Positions 23,883 through 31,990 of a DNA stretch of 38,717 nucleotides are shown here, in pieces. The notes beneath the pieces were generated by a model that was given only the letters and a program-made list of their open reading frames with translations, ran no database searches and was not told where the DNA came from. The first letter of the stretch is position 1. Each line of letters starts with the position of its first letter. The DNA lies in the IMG/VR virus record IMGVR_UViG_3300027746_000002, positions 1 through 38,717 of that record; one strand, 5' to 3'. Position numbers and translations under genes: made by a program. The stretch is from a virus.

Positions 23883-24040
23883 CGTCTCTCTTCATTATTT
23901 TCTCACTTTCTTTTTCCCCATCTAGAATGAGCATAAAGGATGCTTAATGGGAGTTTGATTGTCTCAGCTATAGCTTACAAGCGCATTTTCTTGAGAGTAT
24001 GAGAATTATGGCATGGAATGCATGAAAGCCAGGTGTGCAG

Positions 24041-24125
24041 GGGTCAGACATAGCATGACGTACAGGGTAGGACATGGCATGGCATAGGTAGGGTGGGACA
24101 CAGGCTGACTGAGAGGGTAGGACAT
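24041..24125 (+). repeat. Four-copy iteron array
   Basis: GGGTCAGACAT (24041), GGGTAGGACAT (24065), GGGTGGGACAC (24091) and GGGTAGGACAT (24115) repeat with start spacings of 24, 26 and 24 bases, a little over two helix turns. Consensus GGGTNRGACAY. Such phased arrays bind replication initiators or regulators. Confidence 0.7.
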
Positions 24126-24415
24126 TCAGTGTCTGGGGATGCGTCCACGGCCTCAGCGTCTAGCCTCATGCAAGCTGCTCCCAATCAGACACGCCCCCCT
24201 TGTCTTAGCCTCTCCCCTGCTTTGCTCCCCTGCTCCCCCTGCTCTCCATGCAAGCCATGCCATGCCAGCAATCCGGACAAGCTCAGACAAGCGAGGCTAA
24301 GACACTCAGACAAGTCAAGCCAGACAGAGAGCGGGGGAGGGGGTCGAAGGGCCGACCCTATATGAAAATTGCAATGCAACCACCCACCTGAAAAATTTTT
24401 GCACTACAAGACTTG

Positions 24416-24439
24416 CCTACCAGCAAAATTTGCCGTAGG
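24416..24439 (+). promoter_or_regulatory. Imperfect palindrome before the 24466 gene
   Basis: CCTAC-CA-GCAAA and TTTGC-C-GTAGG face each other around one central base, with one extra base on the left arm. It ends 26 bases before the start codon and may be an operator or a 5'-UTR hairpin. A nearby AAAAATTTTT (24391-24400) is also self-complementary. Confidence 0.45.
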
Positions 24440-24465
24440 AATGTGTATAGAAATTGAACACACCT

Positions 24466-24900
24466 ATGTCCATTAAATTTACAGTACCTGAAATTGACGT
24501 TAAGAATCGAGATGGAGACAAGTACAGCATCGACTTGTATCGTGAGGGAGAAGATTATGTGGAACGCAAGTGCTTCACATCTTTCAAGCGAGTGTTCCGA
24601 TCTGACATACTTGACACAAGTGTTGTTGAGGACTTGCAAGTGCCAAGTGACTTACAAGTGCCAAGTGTAGATGAGGAGTGTAAAGAAATTGAACACAATC
24701 CTCAGACTGGTGGACATGGAGTGAAGACTTGTAAGGTGAGGCGCATCCATGTAAACAATCGTTGGATTGAGACTGACATGGGTAAGATTTGGGCAGGGTC
24801 AAAGGGAAGTAGCCTAAAGGTGGGTCAGATTATTAGAGTGTTGAATGGAGAGTTATTTTTGAAGCGCACCGAACCTAACCCGAGTCTTGTAAGAATTTGA
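24466..24900 (+). CDS. Hypothetical protein with internal DLQVPS repeat
   Basis: The 144-residue product has an N-terminal beta-rich part (KFTVPEIDVKNRDGDKY), a middle with two tandem DLQVPS units, and a C-terminal basic beta domain (KVRRIHVNNRWIETDMGKIW, GQIIRVLNGELFLKR). The tandem units are encoded by two 18-bp copies that hold ACTTG/CAAGT dyads, so the DNA may itself be a binding site. Start at ATG 24466; a TTG at 24454 is possible. Function unknown. Confidence 0.55.
   Translation: MSIKFTVPEIDVKNRDGDKYSIDLYREGEDYVERKCFTSFKRVFRSDILDTSVVEDLQVPSDLQVPSVDEECKEIEHNPQTGGHGVKTCKVRRIHVNNRWIETDMGKIWAGSKGSSLKVGQIIRVLNGELFLKRTEPNPSLVRI
24609..24666 (+). repeat. Cluster of ACTTG/CAAGT dyads and an 18-bp tandem repeat
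   Basis: ACTTG-ACA-CAAGT (24609-24621) is followed by the tandem copies GACTTGCAAGTGCCAAGT (24631-24648) and GACTTACAAGTGCCAAGT (24649-24666), which differ at one base. The first copy has the perfect palindrome ACTTGCAAGT. Similar dyads occur at 15390, 15423, 25393 and 38522. Confidence 0.8.
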
Positions 24901-24901
24901 T

Positions 24902-25174
24902 ATGGCAAAGAAACAGGTAAACTTATCAGTAAAGAAAGGCGAGAAATTGCCTGTATCTCAAGGAGCAGGATTAACTGCTAAAGGTCGAGCAAAGTATAAT
25001 GCTGCAACTGGCAGTAATCTTAAAGCTCCTGCACCTCATCCTAAGACAGCTAAGGATGCAGCTAGAAAGAAGTCTTTCTGTGCTAGGATGAGTGGCATGG
25101 CTGGGCCGATGAAGGATGCTAAAGGTAACCCAACACGTAAGGCAGCTAGTTTAAAGAGATGGAATTGCAACTAA
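24902..25174 (+). CDS. Small basic phage protein (DUF6321-like)
   Basis: The 90-residue product has the pattern SQGAGLTAKGRAKYNAATGS, then KSFCARMSGMAGPMKDAKGN and PTRKAASLKRWNC at the end. This is a widespread small basic protein of tailed phages, which I recall as DUF6321, typically found near terminase genes. Two conserved cysteines (CARM, WNC) may bind metal. A role in packaging or DNA binding is plausible but unproven. It is complete. Confidence 0.78.
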   Translation: MAKKQVNLSVKKGEKLPVSQGAGLTAKGRAKYNAATGSNLKAPAPHPKTAKDAARKKSFCARMSGMAGPMKDAKGNPTRKAASLKRWNCN

Positions 25175-25552
25175 TAGTTAAGACTGCTAAGAAGAAGTAG
25201 TTACTCCAGTAATGAGGAGTTCCGAGTGAGCAGAGTACCCCCAAGACTCAGCATTACTGCTTATCTTGGGAGTGTACTTGCTCTGAGGGACTTACTCCAT
25301 ATAAAGTATCGTCGTCGTTTCGCATCCACAGTATTGACCCATAGCTACCCGTTCAGCCAAGTCTTAGTCTCTATCGTGGACAACTGTGTAGTACTTGCAA
25401 GTTCTTGAACACCTGCACTTTTTAATCCAACCCTAGAGGAATAGTTGGAACTATGTCTTCGGCAGTGAGTCCATCTTTCAGGTGCTATCTCAGTGCGTAC
25501 ACGGCAGATCATGTACTGACCTGCGTGTTTAAAGTAGATCACCCCTAAAATT
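25175..25552 (+). ncRNA. Structured non-coding region upstream of terL
   Basis: This 378-base gap has no convincing gene. It holds a large composite hairpin (25228-25283) and, downstream, TCCAAC/GTTGGA (about 25431-25454), CAGGT/ACCTG enclosing GTACA/TGTAC (about 25479-25526), and the palindrome ACTTGCAAGT (25393-25402). A TATAAA (25300-25305) with a weak TTGCTC 16 bases upstream could be a promoter for the structural genes. The density of stems suggests a structured RNA or a packaging-site element; it resembles no RNA family I can name. Confidence 0.45.
25228..25283 (+). repeat. Composite 20-bp hairpin upstream of terL
   Basis: Four helices stack in order: GAGCA (25228-25232) with TGCTC (25279-25283), GTAC (25235-25238) with GTAC (25274-25277), CCCAAGA (25240-25246) with TCTTGGG (25264-25270), and AGCA (25250-25253) with TGCT (25258-25261), closing on a TTAC loop. 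Small internal loops separate the helices. Confidence 0.75.
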
Positions 25553-27301
25553 ATGTCAACCACCTTGGAAGAAAAAAAATTATATCCCTCCGAGGAAGCT
25601 CGACTAGTTGCTAGGATTTTGAAGTTTCCGTTGCAGGAGCATCCTATCATGCCGATGCCCAATGAGGCACAACGGCAGAGGATGATTGCAAAGGTTGGGG
25701 TACAGGAGACTATGCGAATGTTCTTGATGCGAGAGCAACGCATTAGAGCAGAGCAGGAAGACCCCTACAGGTACGGGACAGAGCTTGAAGCTTGGCCTGA
25801 TGCAGACGGGTTGCTAAACAAGCACAACGAGCTTTTGATACTTGGAGGCAACCGAGCAGGAAAGACTGAGTATGCTGCTAAGAGGATAGCACAAGCTTTT
25901 GTAGGGCAAGACACCGATGGTTTGATGCCTGACTGGTTAAAAGAAAAGTCAAAAAAAAGAGGCTTAAACATTTGGTGTTTACATACGACACACATGACGA
26001 GTGTTAGTATGCAGCAGAATGTTTTCCATAAATACCTACCTACAGAACTTAAAGAAGCTAAACGCAGTCACCAGATTCAAGTGGCTTGGACTCAGAAGAA
26101 CGGATTTTCAGACAACACTGCTGTCTACAACAAGAATCAGATTTGGTTCTTGAACTATAGCCAAGACATTAAAGTGGTGGAAGGTGGTGAGGTAGATTTT
26201 GTCTGGTGCGATGAGTTGGTTCCTGCTGACTGGCTTGAGACGTTGCGGTATCGACTTATTACTCGAAACGGCAAGTTGCTGGTGACGTTTACCCCCATCC
26301 TTGGATATACCCAGACAGTTAAGGAATTTATTTCAACCAGCAAAATTACCAGTTGGAAAGAAGCTGAGTTGTTACCAAACAACAATGTCATTGGTGTTCC
26401 TAAAGGGAATATGCCTTATACATCTGAAAGCGTGTACGGCAAGCATGGGTGCATTTGGTTTCATTCAAAGTTGAATCCCTACAACAATTGGGAACGCATG
26501 AAGCAAACGCTTAAGACAAGAAGCACGCATGACATCAAGATTCGTGCTTATGGCTGGGCAGAGCAGACAGCAGGAAGTCAGTTCCCGATGTTTGGAGAGG
26601 TAAATATCTTTGAGCAACCAGTTACTGAGTTAGTTGCAGATGGCACTAACTACATGGTTGTTGATCCAGCGGGCGCACGAAATTGGTTTATGCTGTGGGC
26701 AAGAGTGGATGAACATGGTACTATTTGGGTGTACAGAGAGTTCCCCGATGCTAGTTATGGGGAATGGGCTATCCCTAGTGAGAAAGCGGATGGCAAAGCT
26801 GGGCCAGCACAACGTCAAGGGGCTGGTCGAGGTGTGAATGAATATACCGAGATGATCTGGCATCTTGAGACAGACAAAGACAAAAGGGAAGAAATTGCCG
26901 AGCGATACATTGATCCAAGGTCTGCTGGAACAGAAACTACAAGTAAAGAAGGTGGAATTACTCTGTTGGATTTACTTGCTGATGCTACAGATCCCCTGCA
27001 CTTTTTGCCTAGTGTTTCGGTTACAGTTGATGAACGAGTTTTAATTTTAAACGATTTGCTATGCTATGACAGAGAAAAACCACTTGATAGTCAGACAAAT
27101 CATCCTCGATTGATGGTTCATGCTGAGTGCCATAATTTAATTTACTCGCTTAGGGAATGGACAGGAGCAGACGGGCAAAAAGGTGCTAGTAAAGATCCTA
27201 TTGATGCTTTAGGATACCTTGTTGTGATGCAACCAAAGCACACAAACAGTGATAAATGGAAAAAGCAGTGGCAATCTATGGTAAAATGTGGCAGTTATTA
27301 A
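25553..27301 (+). CDS. terL: Terminase large subunit
   Basis: The 582-residue protein has the packaging ATPase Walker A GGNRAGKT (residues 98-105), Walker B VDFVWCDE (about 213-221) with the catalytic Glu, and a coupling region GKLLVTFTPI shortly after. The nuclease domain begins near residue 365 with YMVVDPAG and shows a later Asp in KDPIDALGYLV. The enzyme translocates DNA into the procapsid and cuts concatemers. No small terminase is adjacent; the HTH protein at 19089 is a candidate. The start follows the AT-rich CTAAAATT with no Shine-Dalgarno sequence. Confidence 0.95.
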   Translation: MSTTLEEKKLYPSEEARLVARILKFPLQEHPIMPMPNEAQRQRMIAKVGVQETMRMFLMREQRIRAEQEDPYRYGTELEAWPDADGLLNKHNELLILGGNRAGKTEYAAKRIAQAFVGQDTDGLMPDWLKEKSKKRGLNIWCLHTTHMTSVSMQQNVFHKYLPTELKEAKRSHQIQVAWTQKNGFSDNTAVYNKNQIWFLNYSQDIKVVEGGEVDFVWCDELVPADWLETLRYRLITRNGKLLVTFTPILGYTQTVKEFISTSKITSWKEAELLPNNNVIGVPKGNMPYTSESVYGKHGCIWFHSKLNPYNNWERMKQTLKTRSTHDIKIRAYGWAEQTAGSQFPMFGEVNIFEQPVTELVADGTNYMVVDPAGARNWFMLWARVDEHGTIWVYREFPDASYGEWAIPSEKADGKAGPAQRQGAGRGVNEYTEMIWHLETDKDKREEIAERYIDPRSAGTETTSKEGGITLLDLLADATDPLHFLPSVSVTVDERVLILNDLLCYDREKPLDSQTNHPRLMVHAECHNLIYSLREWTGADGQKGASKDPIDALGYLVVMQPKHTNSDKWKKQWQSMVKCGSY

Positions 27302-27310
27302 AAAATCTTT

Positions 27311-29422
27311 ATGCCCAATTCTAAGACAGATTCTTTAGCGATTGCGTCTTCAGTTCCAAACATTGGAGACTTGATGGGCGAATACAATCGCGCAATGGTA
27401 AACTCTTCTCAGGGGAATCTAGTTACCAAGTTTGATAACATTCGATTTGCTAGATGGTCAGGACAAACAGATGACGGCAAGAAACACAGTGAATCTCGAC
27501 CTGAAGGTAGTCCTGCTTGGCCTTTTGAAGGTGCTTCTGACGTTCGGAATCGTATTATTGATTCTACTTGCAATGAGCTTACATCGTTGCTTTGTGCTGC
27601 TTTTGAAAGGTGTGACATTAGGGCAAACCCAAATGAGTTAAGTGATTCCGCTATAAGCTCAATTGCGACTACATTGCTTCGTTGGGTGCGTGACTCTAAA
27701 ATGCCCCAACAATTGCGTAAAGAAGCTGAATTAGCGGCACAATATGCCCTCCAGTATGGATGGACTGCGTTCTTTATAGGCTGGCAACAGCACATTTCCA
27801 AACGCACTCAGTTTATTACAATGGATCAAGTGATACAGATTGCCCAGCAGTCTGGAGTTCCAGAACTAATGGATCTTCCAAACATGATTATGACAGCACC
27901 AGAACAGGCTGCTGGAATGATTCAAATGGCTGTGTCTGGGGTAGATGCTAAAGAGTCTTTGCGTATGGTTGCTGAGTTAGCAACAACTGGTCAGACAACC
28001 TATTCTGAAGAGTATGTAAGTAGGAATTTACCTGAAATTGTTGCTCTTAAACCTTGGGATGAAATTGTTTTTCCTCCTGAGGCGGCTGATCTTCAGCGTG
28101 CAAGGGTAATCTTTCGCAGGACTTGGATGTCTGAAGTTGAACTGCGCGAAAAGATTACTACCGAGAACTGGAATCCAGATTGGGTTGAGCGTGCGCTTCA
28201 ACAAATTGGCAAAAATAGTTCTCTGTACAATATTAACTTATTACCAACAACTAATATGTTGGTTTACAATGGGTTAAACTACAGCAATATGGTTGAAATA
28301 GTGTATTGCTACACTAAGAGCATGGATGGCGATGCTCCTGCCATTTTTTACACTGTAATTTGCCCTCAAGCAACTTCCAACAGGTTTGAAGACTCCTCTT
28401 CTTATGCAATTCACGAACGACTTGATTACGCACATGGCGAGTATCCGTTTGTAGAGTTTCGGCGTGAACAACTTCGTCGCGCTGTTGTGGATACTCGTGG
28501 TATTCCAGAGTTGGCATCCACAGATCAGGATGAAATCAAGGCGCAACATGATTCAATCCGTGATTACACTGCATTTTCTACGTTACCTCCAATTAAAGTT
28601 GTAAAGCGTATTGGTGCAATCAATAAGGTAGGGCCGGGTATTGCGTTGCCTGTTACTAATCAAAATGATTACACGTTCATGGAACCTCCTGCCCGTGAAC
28701 CAAGTACGGCATTTAATTTAATTGCCCGTGTTGAAGCAAGTCATGCAGCTTATTTTGGCACTGTAAACGCCTTAGTTCCACCAGCTAGAACTCAGATGGC
28801 GCAACAGACTTTAGTCAACTCATGGCTAATGACTTGGAGAACAGTTTTCAGACAAATGTTTTCTTTGTGTTGTCAGTATATGCCGGCACAGGAAATTCAA
28901 CGCATTACTGGCGGGACGCTTCCTCAAAACTTGTCTGAAATCCACAACGAATTTGATCTCAATGTTCGTTTTGATGTGATGAACATGGACAAAGAGTACG
29001 TGGCTCAAAAAATTGACTTCCTTACTAAAATTTCTCAGCTTGATAGTGGCGGTGTCTTAAATCGCAACAGGCTTACAGAGATGATGATCCAGGCAATTGC
29101 TCCCGAAATGGCTGGAGAGTTGATTATGAATCAAGCACAGGCATCTCAGAAGATGTTTAAGGATGTTCAAACAGACATTGGTATGATGCTGCTTGGTAAC
29201 GAAGCGTTGTATCAAGAGAATGATCCAACCGCTCAGACAAAACTTCAGTACGCCCAGCAAGTCATTCAATCAAATCCTAAAGCTCAAGGAGCACTACAGA
29301 ATGATGAAAACTTCCAAGCGTTATTTCAAAATTATGTTAAAAGCTTGCAGATGTCTGTAATGCAGCAACAAAATGCTCAAGTTGGTCGTATTGGAGTTAC
29401 TCCAGTTCAACAGCAAATGTAA
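27311..29422 (+). CDS. Portal protein
   Basis: The 703-residue product follows terL directly and has podoviral portal features: RPEGSPAWPFEGASDVRNRI near residue 65, a helical clip/stem region, the phrase HGEYPFVEFRRE, and a long Gln/Met-rich C-terminal helix (barrel-like). Twelve copies form the ring through which DNA is pumped and the tail attaches. Its length fits P22-like, not lambdoid, portals. The identity rests on motif, length and gene order. Confidence 0.9.
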   Translation: MPNSKTDSLAIASSVPNIGDLMGEYNRAMVNSSQGNLVTKFDNIRFARWSGQTDDGKKHSESRPEGSPAWPFEGASDVRNRIIDSTCNELTSLLCAAFERCDIRANPNELSDSAISSIATTLLRWVRDSKMPQQLRKEAELAAQYALQYGWTAFFIGWQQHISKRTQFITMDQVIQIAQQSGVPELMDLPNMIMTAPEQAAGMIQMAVSGVDAKESLRMVAELATTGQTTYSEEYVSRNLPEIVALKPWDEIVFPPEAADLQRARVIFRRTWMSEVELREKITTENWNPDWVERALQQIGKNSSLYNINLLPTTNMLVYNGLNYSNMVEIVYCYTKSMDGDAPAIFYTVICPQATSNRFEDSSSYAIHERLDYAHGEYPFVEFRREQLRRAVVDTRGIPELASTDQDEIKAQHDSIRDYTAFSTLPPIKVVKRIGAINKVGPGIALPVTNQNDYTFMEPPAREPSTAFNLIARVEASHAAYFGTVNALVPPARTQMAQQTLVNSWLMTWRTVFRQMFSLCCQYMPAQEIQRITGGTLPQNLSEIHNEFDLNVRFDVMNMDKEYVAQKIDFLTKISQLDSGGVLNRNRLTEMMIQAIAPEMAGELIMNQAQASQKMFKDVQTDIGMMLLGNEALYQENDPTAQTKLQYAQQVIQSNPKAQGALQNDENFQALFQNYVKSLQMSVMQQQNAQVGRIGVTPVQQQM

Positions 29423-29424
29423 AA

Positions 29425-29664
29425 ATGACACAAGATCAAAGAAATGCATTTGGATTTATTGGAACAAATCCTATTTGGGATGAAATACTTTCTGTTATCC
29501 AACAAACACAAGAAACTCTTTGGATGCAAGCTGTTAGCATAAACTCAAAGGGTGAAGATCGCATTCATGCTTGCGGCCAAGCTGATGGAGTAAACATGAT
29601 TTACTCATTGCTAATTTCATTAAGACAAGAAGCTAGAAAATTAAATGGCTTGACTGAAGAATAA
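29425..29664 (+). CDS. Small conserved protein between portal and scaffold
   Basis: The 79-residue product is helical, with the central DRIHACGQADGVNMIYSLL. The RIHA-GQADG phrase looks like a conserved feature of small proteins that accompany podoviral portals; the role is unknown. It starts two bases after the portal stop. Confidence 0.65.
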   Translation: MTQDQRNAFGFIGTNPIWDEILSVIQQTQETLWMQAVSINSKGEDRIHACGQADGVNMIYSLLISLRQEARKLNGLTEE

Positions 29665-29667
29665 AAT

Positions 29668-29745
29668 TTGGTAAAAAACCAACAACGGACTTTCCAGCGT
29701 TACTGGGATGAAATAAATAAGGATCTTGGAACCTTAAATCCATGA
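29668..29745 (+). CDS. Possible 25-residue gene upstream of scaffold
   Basis: A TTG-started 25-codon frame fills the gap between the preceding gene and the scaffold gene. It ends in TGA overlapping the scaffold ATG (ATGA), as at many other gene joins here. The peptide, with RTFQRYWDEINKDLGTLNP, has a plausible amphipathic helix. TTG is the only standard start. It may be a leader or a remnant. Confidence 0.3.
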   Translation: MVKNQQRTFQRYWDEINKDLGTLNP

Positions 29746-30716
29746 ATGAAGATAATGTACAGCCTGATTCTGCGGGTCAGGAGGCAGAAGTTAATCCCGT
29801 TGCAAAACTCGGCATTTTAGATCAAGACAGTCTGAAAGGACTACTTGGTAGCTTCCTTAACGAGGAGGAACAGTCTGCTCCCACTTTAGTGGAGCAAATG
29901 GAAGAATCTGAAGATCCCGCTTCTTCTTCAGAAGAAAGCGATCTGTCTGATGATGATTCCGATCAATCTGAGGTTGATGACAGTTCTTTGAGTAGGGGTG
30001 TCCAAAAACGCATTAACAAATTAGTTGCTGCGAAAAAGGCCGCTCAAGCTGAATTAGACTCGCAAAAATCAACTGTCTCCAAGTTGCAAAGAGAACTTGA
30101 GGAAGCAAAATCCTCTGTCCCTTCTGCAAATGTGACATTTGACGAATACGTTGAAACATTAGATACCACTAAAAAGGTTGAAGATGAATATAGGCGGGCG
30201 TTAAATGTTTTGATGTGGTGCGAAGACAATATCAATGGCGGTGTTCTCCCAGATGGGCAGACAGAGCTATCCGATACTGAAGTTCGCGCCATGAAAAGAG
30301 CGGCGATGATGCGAAAGGAGTTAGAGTTACCTGCTAGGATGCAGTTTTTGCAGCAAGAACAAGCGGCAGAAGCTGAGATTAGCACTAACTTTCCTTGGTG
30401 GAATAAACCAGAAACTGAAGAGTACCAAGTTGCTCAACAGGTTTTGCGTGAGTTCCCAGAGCTAAAAAAGCGTAGAGCAGACTGGAAACACGTTGCTGGA
30501 TTGGTTGTCTTAGGTGCTAAAGCGTATGCAGATATGCAGACTAAAAAGAAAGCACCCATTGCACCTATCAAACGTGCTCCCGTACAGCCATCTGTAAAGG
30601 CGGTTCCGACACAAGCATCTCAAAGTGATTTAGTCAAAGCTCGTCAGAAGTTTGCAAAAGATTCTTCTGATCCTAAGGGGTTGAGTGACCTAGTTAAAGC
30701 AATGGGGTTTGTATAA
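29742..30716 (+). CDS. Capsid scaffold protein
   Basis: The 324-residue product is very acidic in its first third (Ser/Asp/Glu-rich, residues about 45-85), then has a long Lys/Glu coiled coil (RINKLVAAKKAAQAELDSQK, to residue 125) and a basic C-terminus. This acid-coil-basic arrangement and the place directly before the major capsid gene are typical of scaffolds, which guide procapsid assembly and then leave. No protease motif seen. Confidence 0.82.
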   Translation: MNEDNVQPDSAGQEAEVNPVAKLGILDQDSLKGLLGSFLNEEEQSAPTLVEQMEESEDPASSSEESDLSDDDSDQSEVDDSSLSRGVQKRINKLVAAKKAAQAELDSQKSTVSKLQRELEEAKSSVPSANVTFDEYVETLDTTKKVEDEYRRALNVLMWCEDNINGGVLPDGQTELSDTEVRAMKRAAMMRKELELPARMQFLQQEQAAEAEISTNFPWWNKPETEEYQVAQQVLREFPELKKRRADWKHVAGLVVLGAKAYADMQTKKKAPIAPIKRAPVQPSVKAVPTQASQSDLVKARQKFAKDSSDPKGLSDLVKAMGFV

Positions 30717-30747
30717 CCCTTCAGTTCATCTCTCACTTATTTATTTT

Positions 30748-31833
30748 ATGGCTATTCTAACCGAACCTAATTTGTCTGGTCGTGGTAAACGCGAAGAACT
30801 CGCGGACATGATCGCTCTTGTTGATGCCCGCGATACGCCTTTTGTCTCAATGGCACGTAAAGGCTCAAAGCCGGGTAATATGTTGTTTCAGTGGCAGGCA
30901 GACACCAATCCCCAACCTCAAGTTGGCGGGACTGTTGACGGAACTGATGTTAATCTGGTGACTGGTATCAGCAACTATGTTGTTGAGTACCGCAAACAGC
31001 TTGGTAACTACGGACAAATCTTCCGTCGTGCCACTGGTGTTTCTAAGTTGTCTCAAGATTTGGCTGATGTTGCTGGTGTTCGTGATTCTCTTTCAGACAA
31101 CGTATCTAAGGCTATCATTGGCCTTAAGCGTGACATGGAAGTGACCATGACATCCATCCAGTCTGGTCAAGCAGACAACGGAACCATTCCTTACTTGACT
31201 TGCGGTATCCAGAAATGGACTAACGGCGATGCAAGCGTTGGAACTGGGCTTCCTAGCTTGGTTGATGGCACTCTTGATCTTACCACTCCTTCTACCTCGC
31301 GTCAGGGTAGTGGTAGTGCTGCTGCTAACCTTACAGATACGCTTGTACAGAGCTTGTTGAAGTCAATTTTTGACATCACTGGTCAGTACAAATCGTTTGA
31401 TTGTATCGTTGGCACAGACCTCAAGCGTGCGTTTACTGGGCTGCTTGGTACAACGTCTTTGACCACAACGTCCACTGTTGGCGTTACTGGTGTTGGTGCT
31501 ACTAAGGTTCAGACGTTTATGCGCGAAGCATCTGCCGACACTTACATCCAGTCTATGGATGTATTTCAGGGAGACTTTGGCACAGTGCGTTTGCATCCCA
31601 CCACGTTCCTTGGCGCAATCAATAGCCCTTCTACGGGGTTGTTTACAACGCAGGGATGGCTTGGTTTGGTTCTTGATATGAGCCAGATTGAAATCCGCTA
31701 CGGCGGCAACGTGGCTCAAGTCACTGCGCTTCCTGACGCTGGTGCTGGCCCCCGTCGGTTGGTTGAAGCTGTTGCAGGTTTGGTTGTCGGGAACCCTAAG
31801 GGTCTTGGCAAGTTTACCTTTACTGCTGCTTAA
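30748..31833 (+). CDS. Major capsid protein, SU10/DUF5309 family
   Basis: The 361-residue product starts MAILTEPNLSGRGKREELAD and continues with IALVDARDTPFVSMARKG and LFQWQADTNPQP, the opening pattern of the SU10-type (DUF5309) HK97-fold capsid proteins. Later blocks (FDCIVGTDLKRAFTGLLG, VFQGDFGTVRLHPTTFLG) are also as in the family. The ATG at 30748, after the leader TTATTTATTTT, is chosen over a longer in-frame start at 30709, which would add an unlikely N-terminus and overlap the scaffold. As the most abundant virion protein it shows that a leader without Shine-Dalgarno sequence can be very efficient here. Confidence 0.9.
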   Translation: MAILTEPNLSGRGKREELADMIALVDARDTPFVSMARKGSKPGNMLFQWQADTNPQPQVGGTVDGTDVNLVTGISNYVVEYRKQLGNYGQIFRRATGVSKLSQDLADVAGVRDSLSDNVSKAIIGLKRDMEVTMTSIQSGQADNGTIPYLTCGIQKWTNGDASVGTGLPSLVDGTLDLTTPSTSRQGSGSAAANLTDTLVQSLLKSIFDITGQYKSFDCIVGTDLKRAFTGLLGTTSLTTTSTVGVTGVGATKVQTFMREASADTYIQSMDVFQGDFGTVRLHPTTFLGAINSPSTGLFTTQGWLGLVLDMSQIEIRYGGNVAQVTALPDAGAGPRRLVEAVAGLVVGNPKGLGKFTFTAA

Positions 31834-31990
31834 GCCTTCTGAGCGACACCTGCCAGTGCGTGATTGCGGTTGCGCTTCTAAAAGTGGTGTGACAGCCGGA
31901 GAGACGGCATCATTCTAGGACGCTAGATCGGGAACGCCGCCAAGAGTCAATGGGCGTGACAAGCGTGGAGAGACACGCACACTTTTTAAT
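31834..31990 (+). other. Structured spacer between capsid gene and tRNA
   Basis: The 157-base gap has three consecutive hairpins: GCCG-GAGAGA-CGGC (31895-31908), TCTAG-GACG-CTAGA (31914-31927) and GCGTG-GAGAGA-CACGC (31963-31978). The outer two share the loop GAGAGA with different stems. A TTTTT (31983-31987) follows the last one, so it could partly terminate transcription after the capsid gene, or help expose the tRNA 5' end. Confidence 0.55.
31963..31987 (+). terminator. Possible partial terminator after the capsid gene
   Basis: A 5-bp GC-rich stem, GCGTG/CACGC, with six-base loop is followed after four bases by TTTTT. The spacing and short stem make it weak. It would lower transcription past the capsid gene, just before the tRNA. 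Confidence 0.35.

Larger units (their letters stand above)
23809..24465. other. Non-coding control/origin region
   Basis: This 657-base gap between diverging genes is the largest in the genome. It holds a leftward promoter (23853-23882), a four-copy iteron array (24041-24125), an 11-bp inverted repeat, TGGCATGGCAT near 24074-24084 with its complement near 24253-24264, a C-rich block with three CCCCTGCT-like units (24213-24245), five GACA elements (24276-24327), a GGGTCG/CGACCC hairpin (24341-24358) and a dyad before the rightward gene. Strand composition switches from G-rich to C-rich within it. A reading frame at 24093-24365 is low-complexity and unlikely to be a gene. Confidence 0.6.

Noticed and set aside
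24093-24365. Reading frame of about 90 codons within the control region
   Set aside because: It is Ser/Pro/Cys/Ala-rich and follows DNA repeats (iterons, C-rich units); there is no protein-like pattern and an equally open frame lies on the other strand.
24902-25174. Small terminase identity for the protein before terL
   Set aside because: It is short and basic, with a CARM...RRW-type pattern of another family, and lacks an HTH and oligomerisation region; the 19089 protein is a better candidate.
25226-25408. 60-codon frame upstream of terL
   Set aside because: It lies over the strong composite hairpin, begins within a stem and has no protein-like features; RNA or DNA structure explains it better.
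30709-30747. Longer start for the major capsid protein
   Set aside because: It would overlap the scaffold gene and add 13 residues unlike the family's N-terminus; ATG 30748 fits better.
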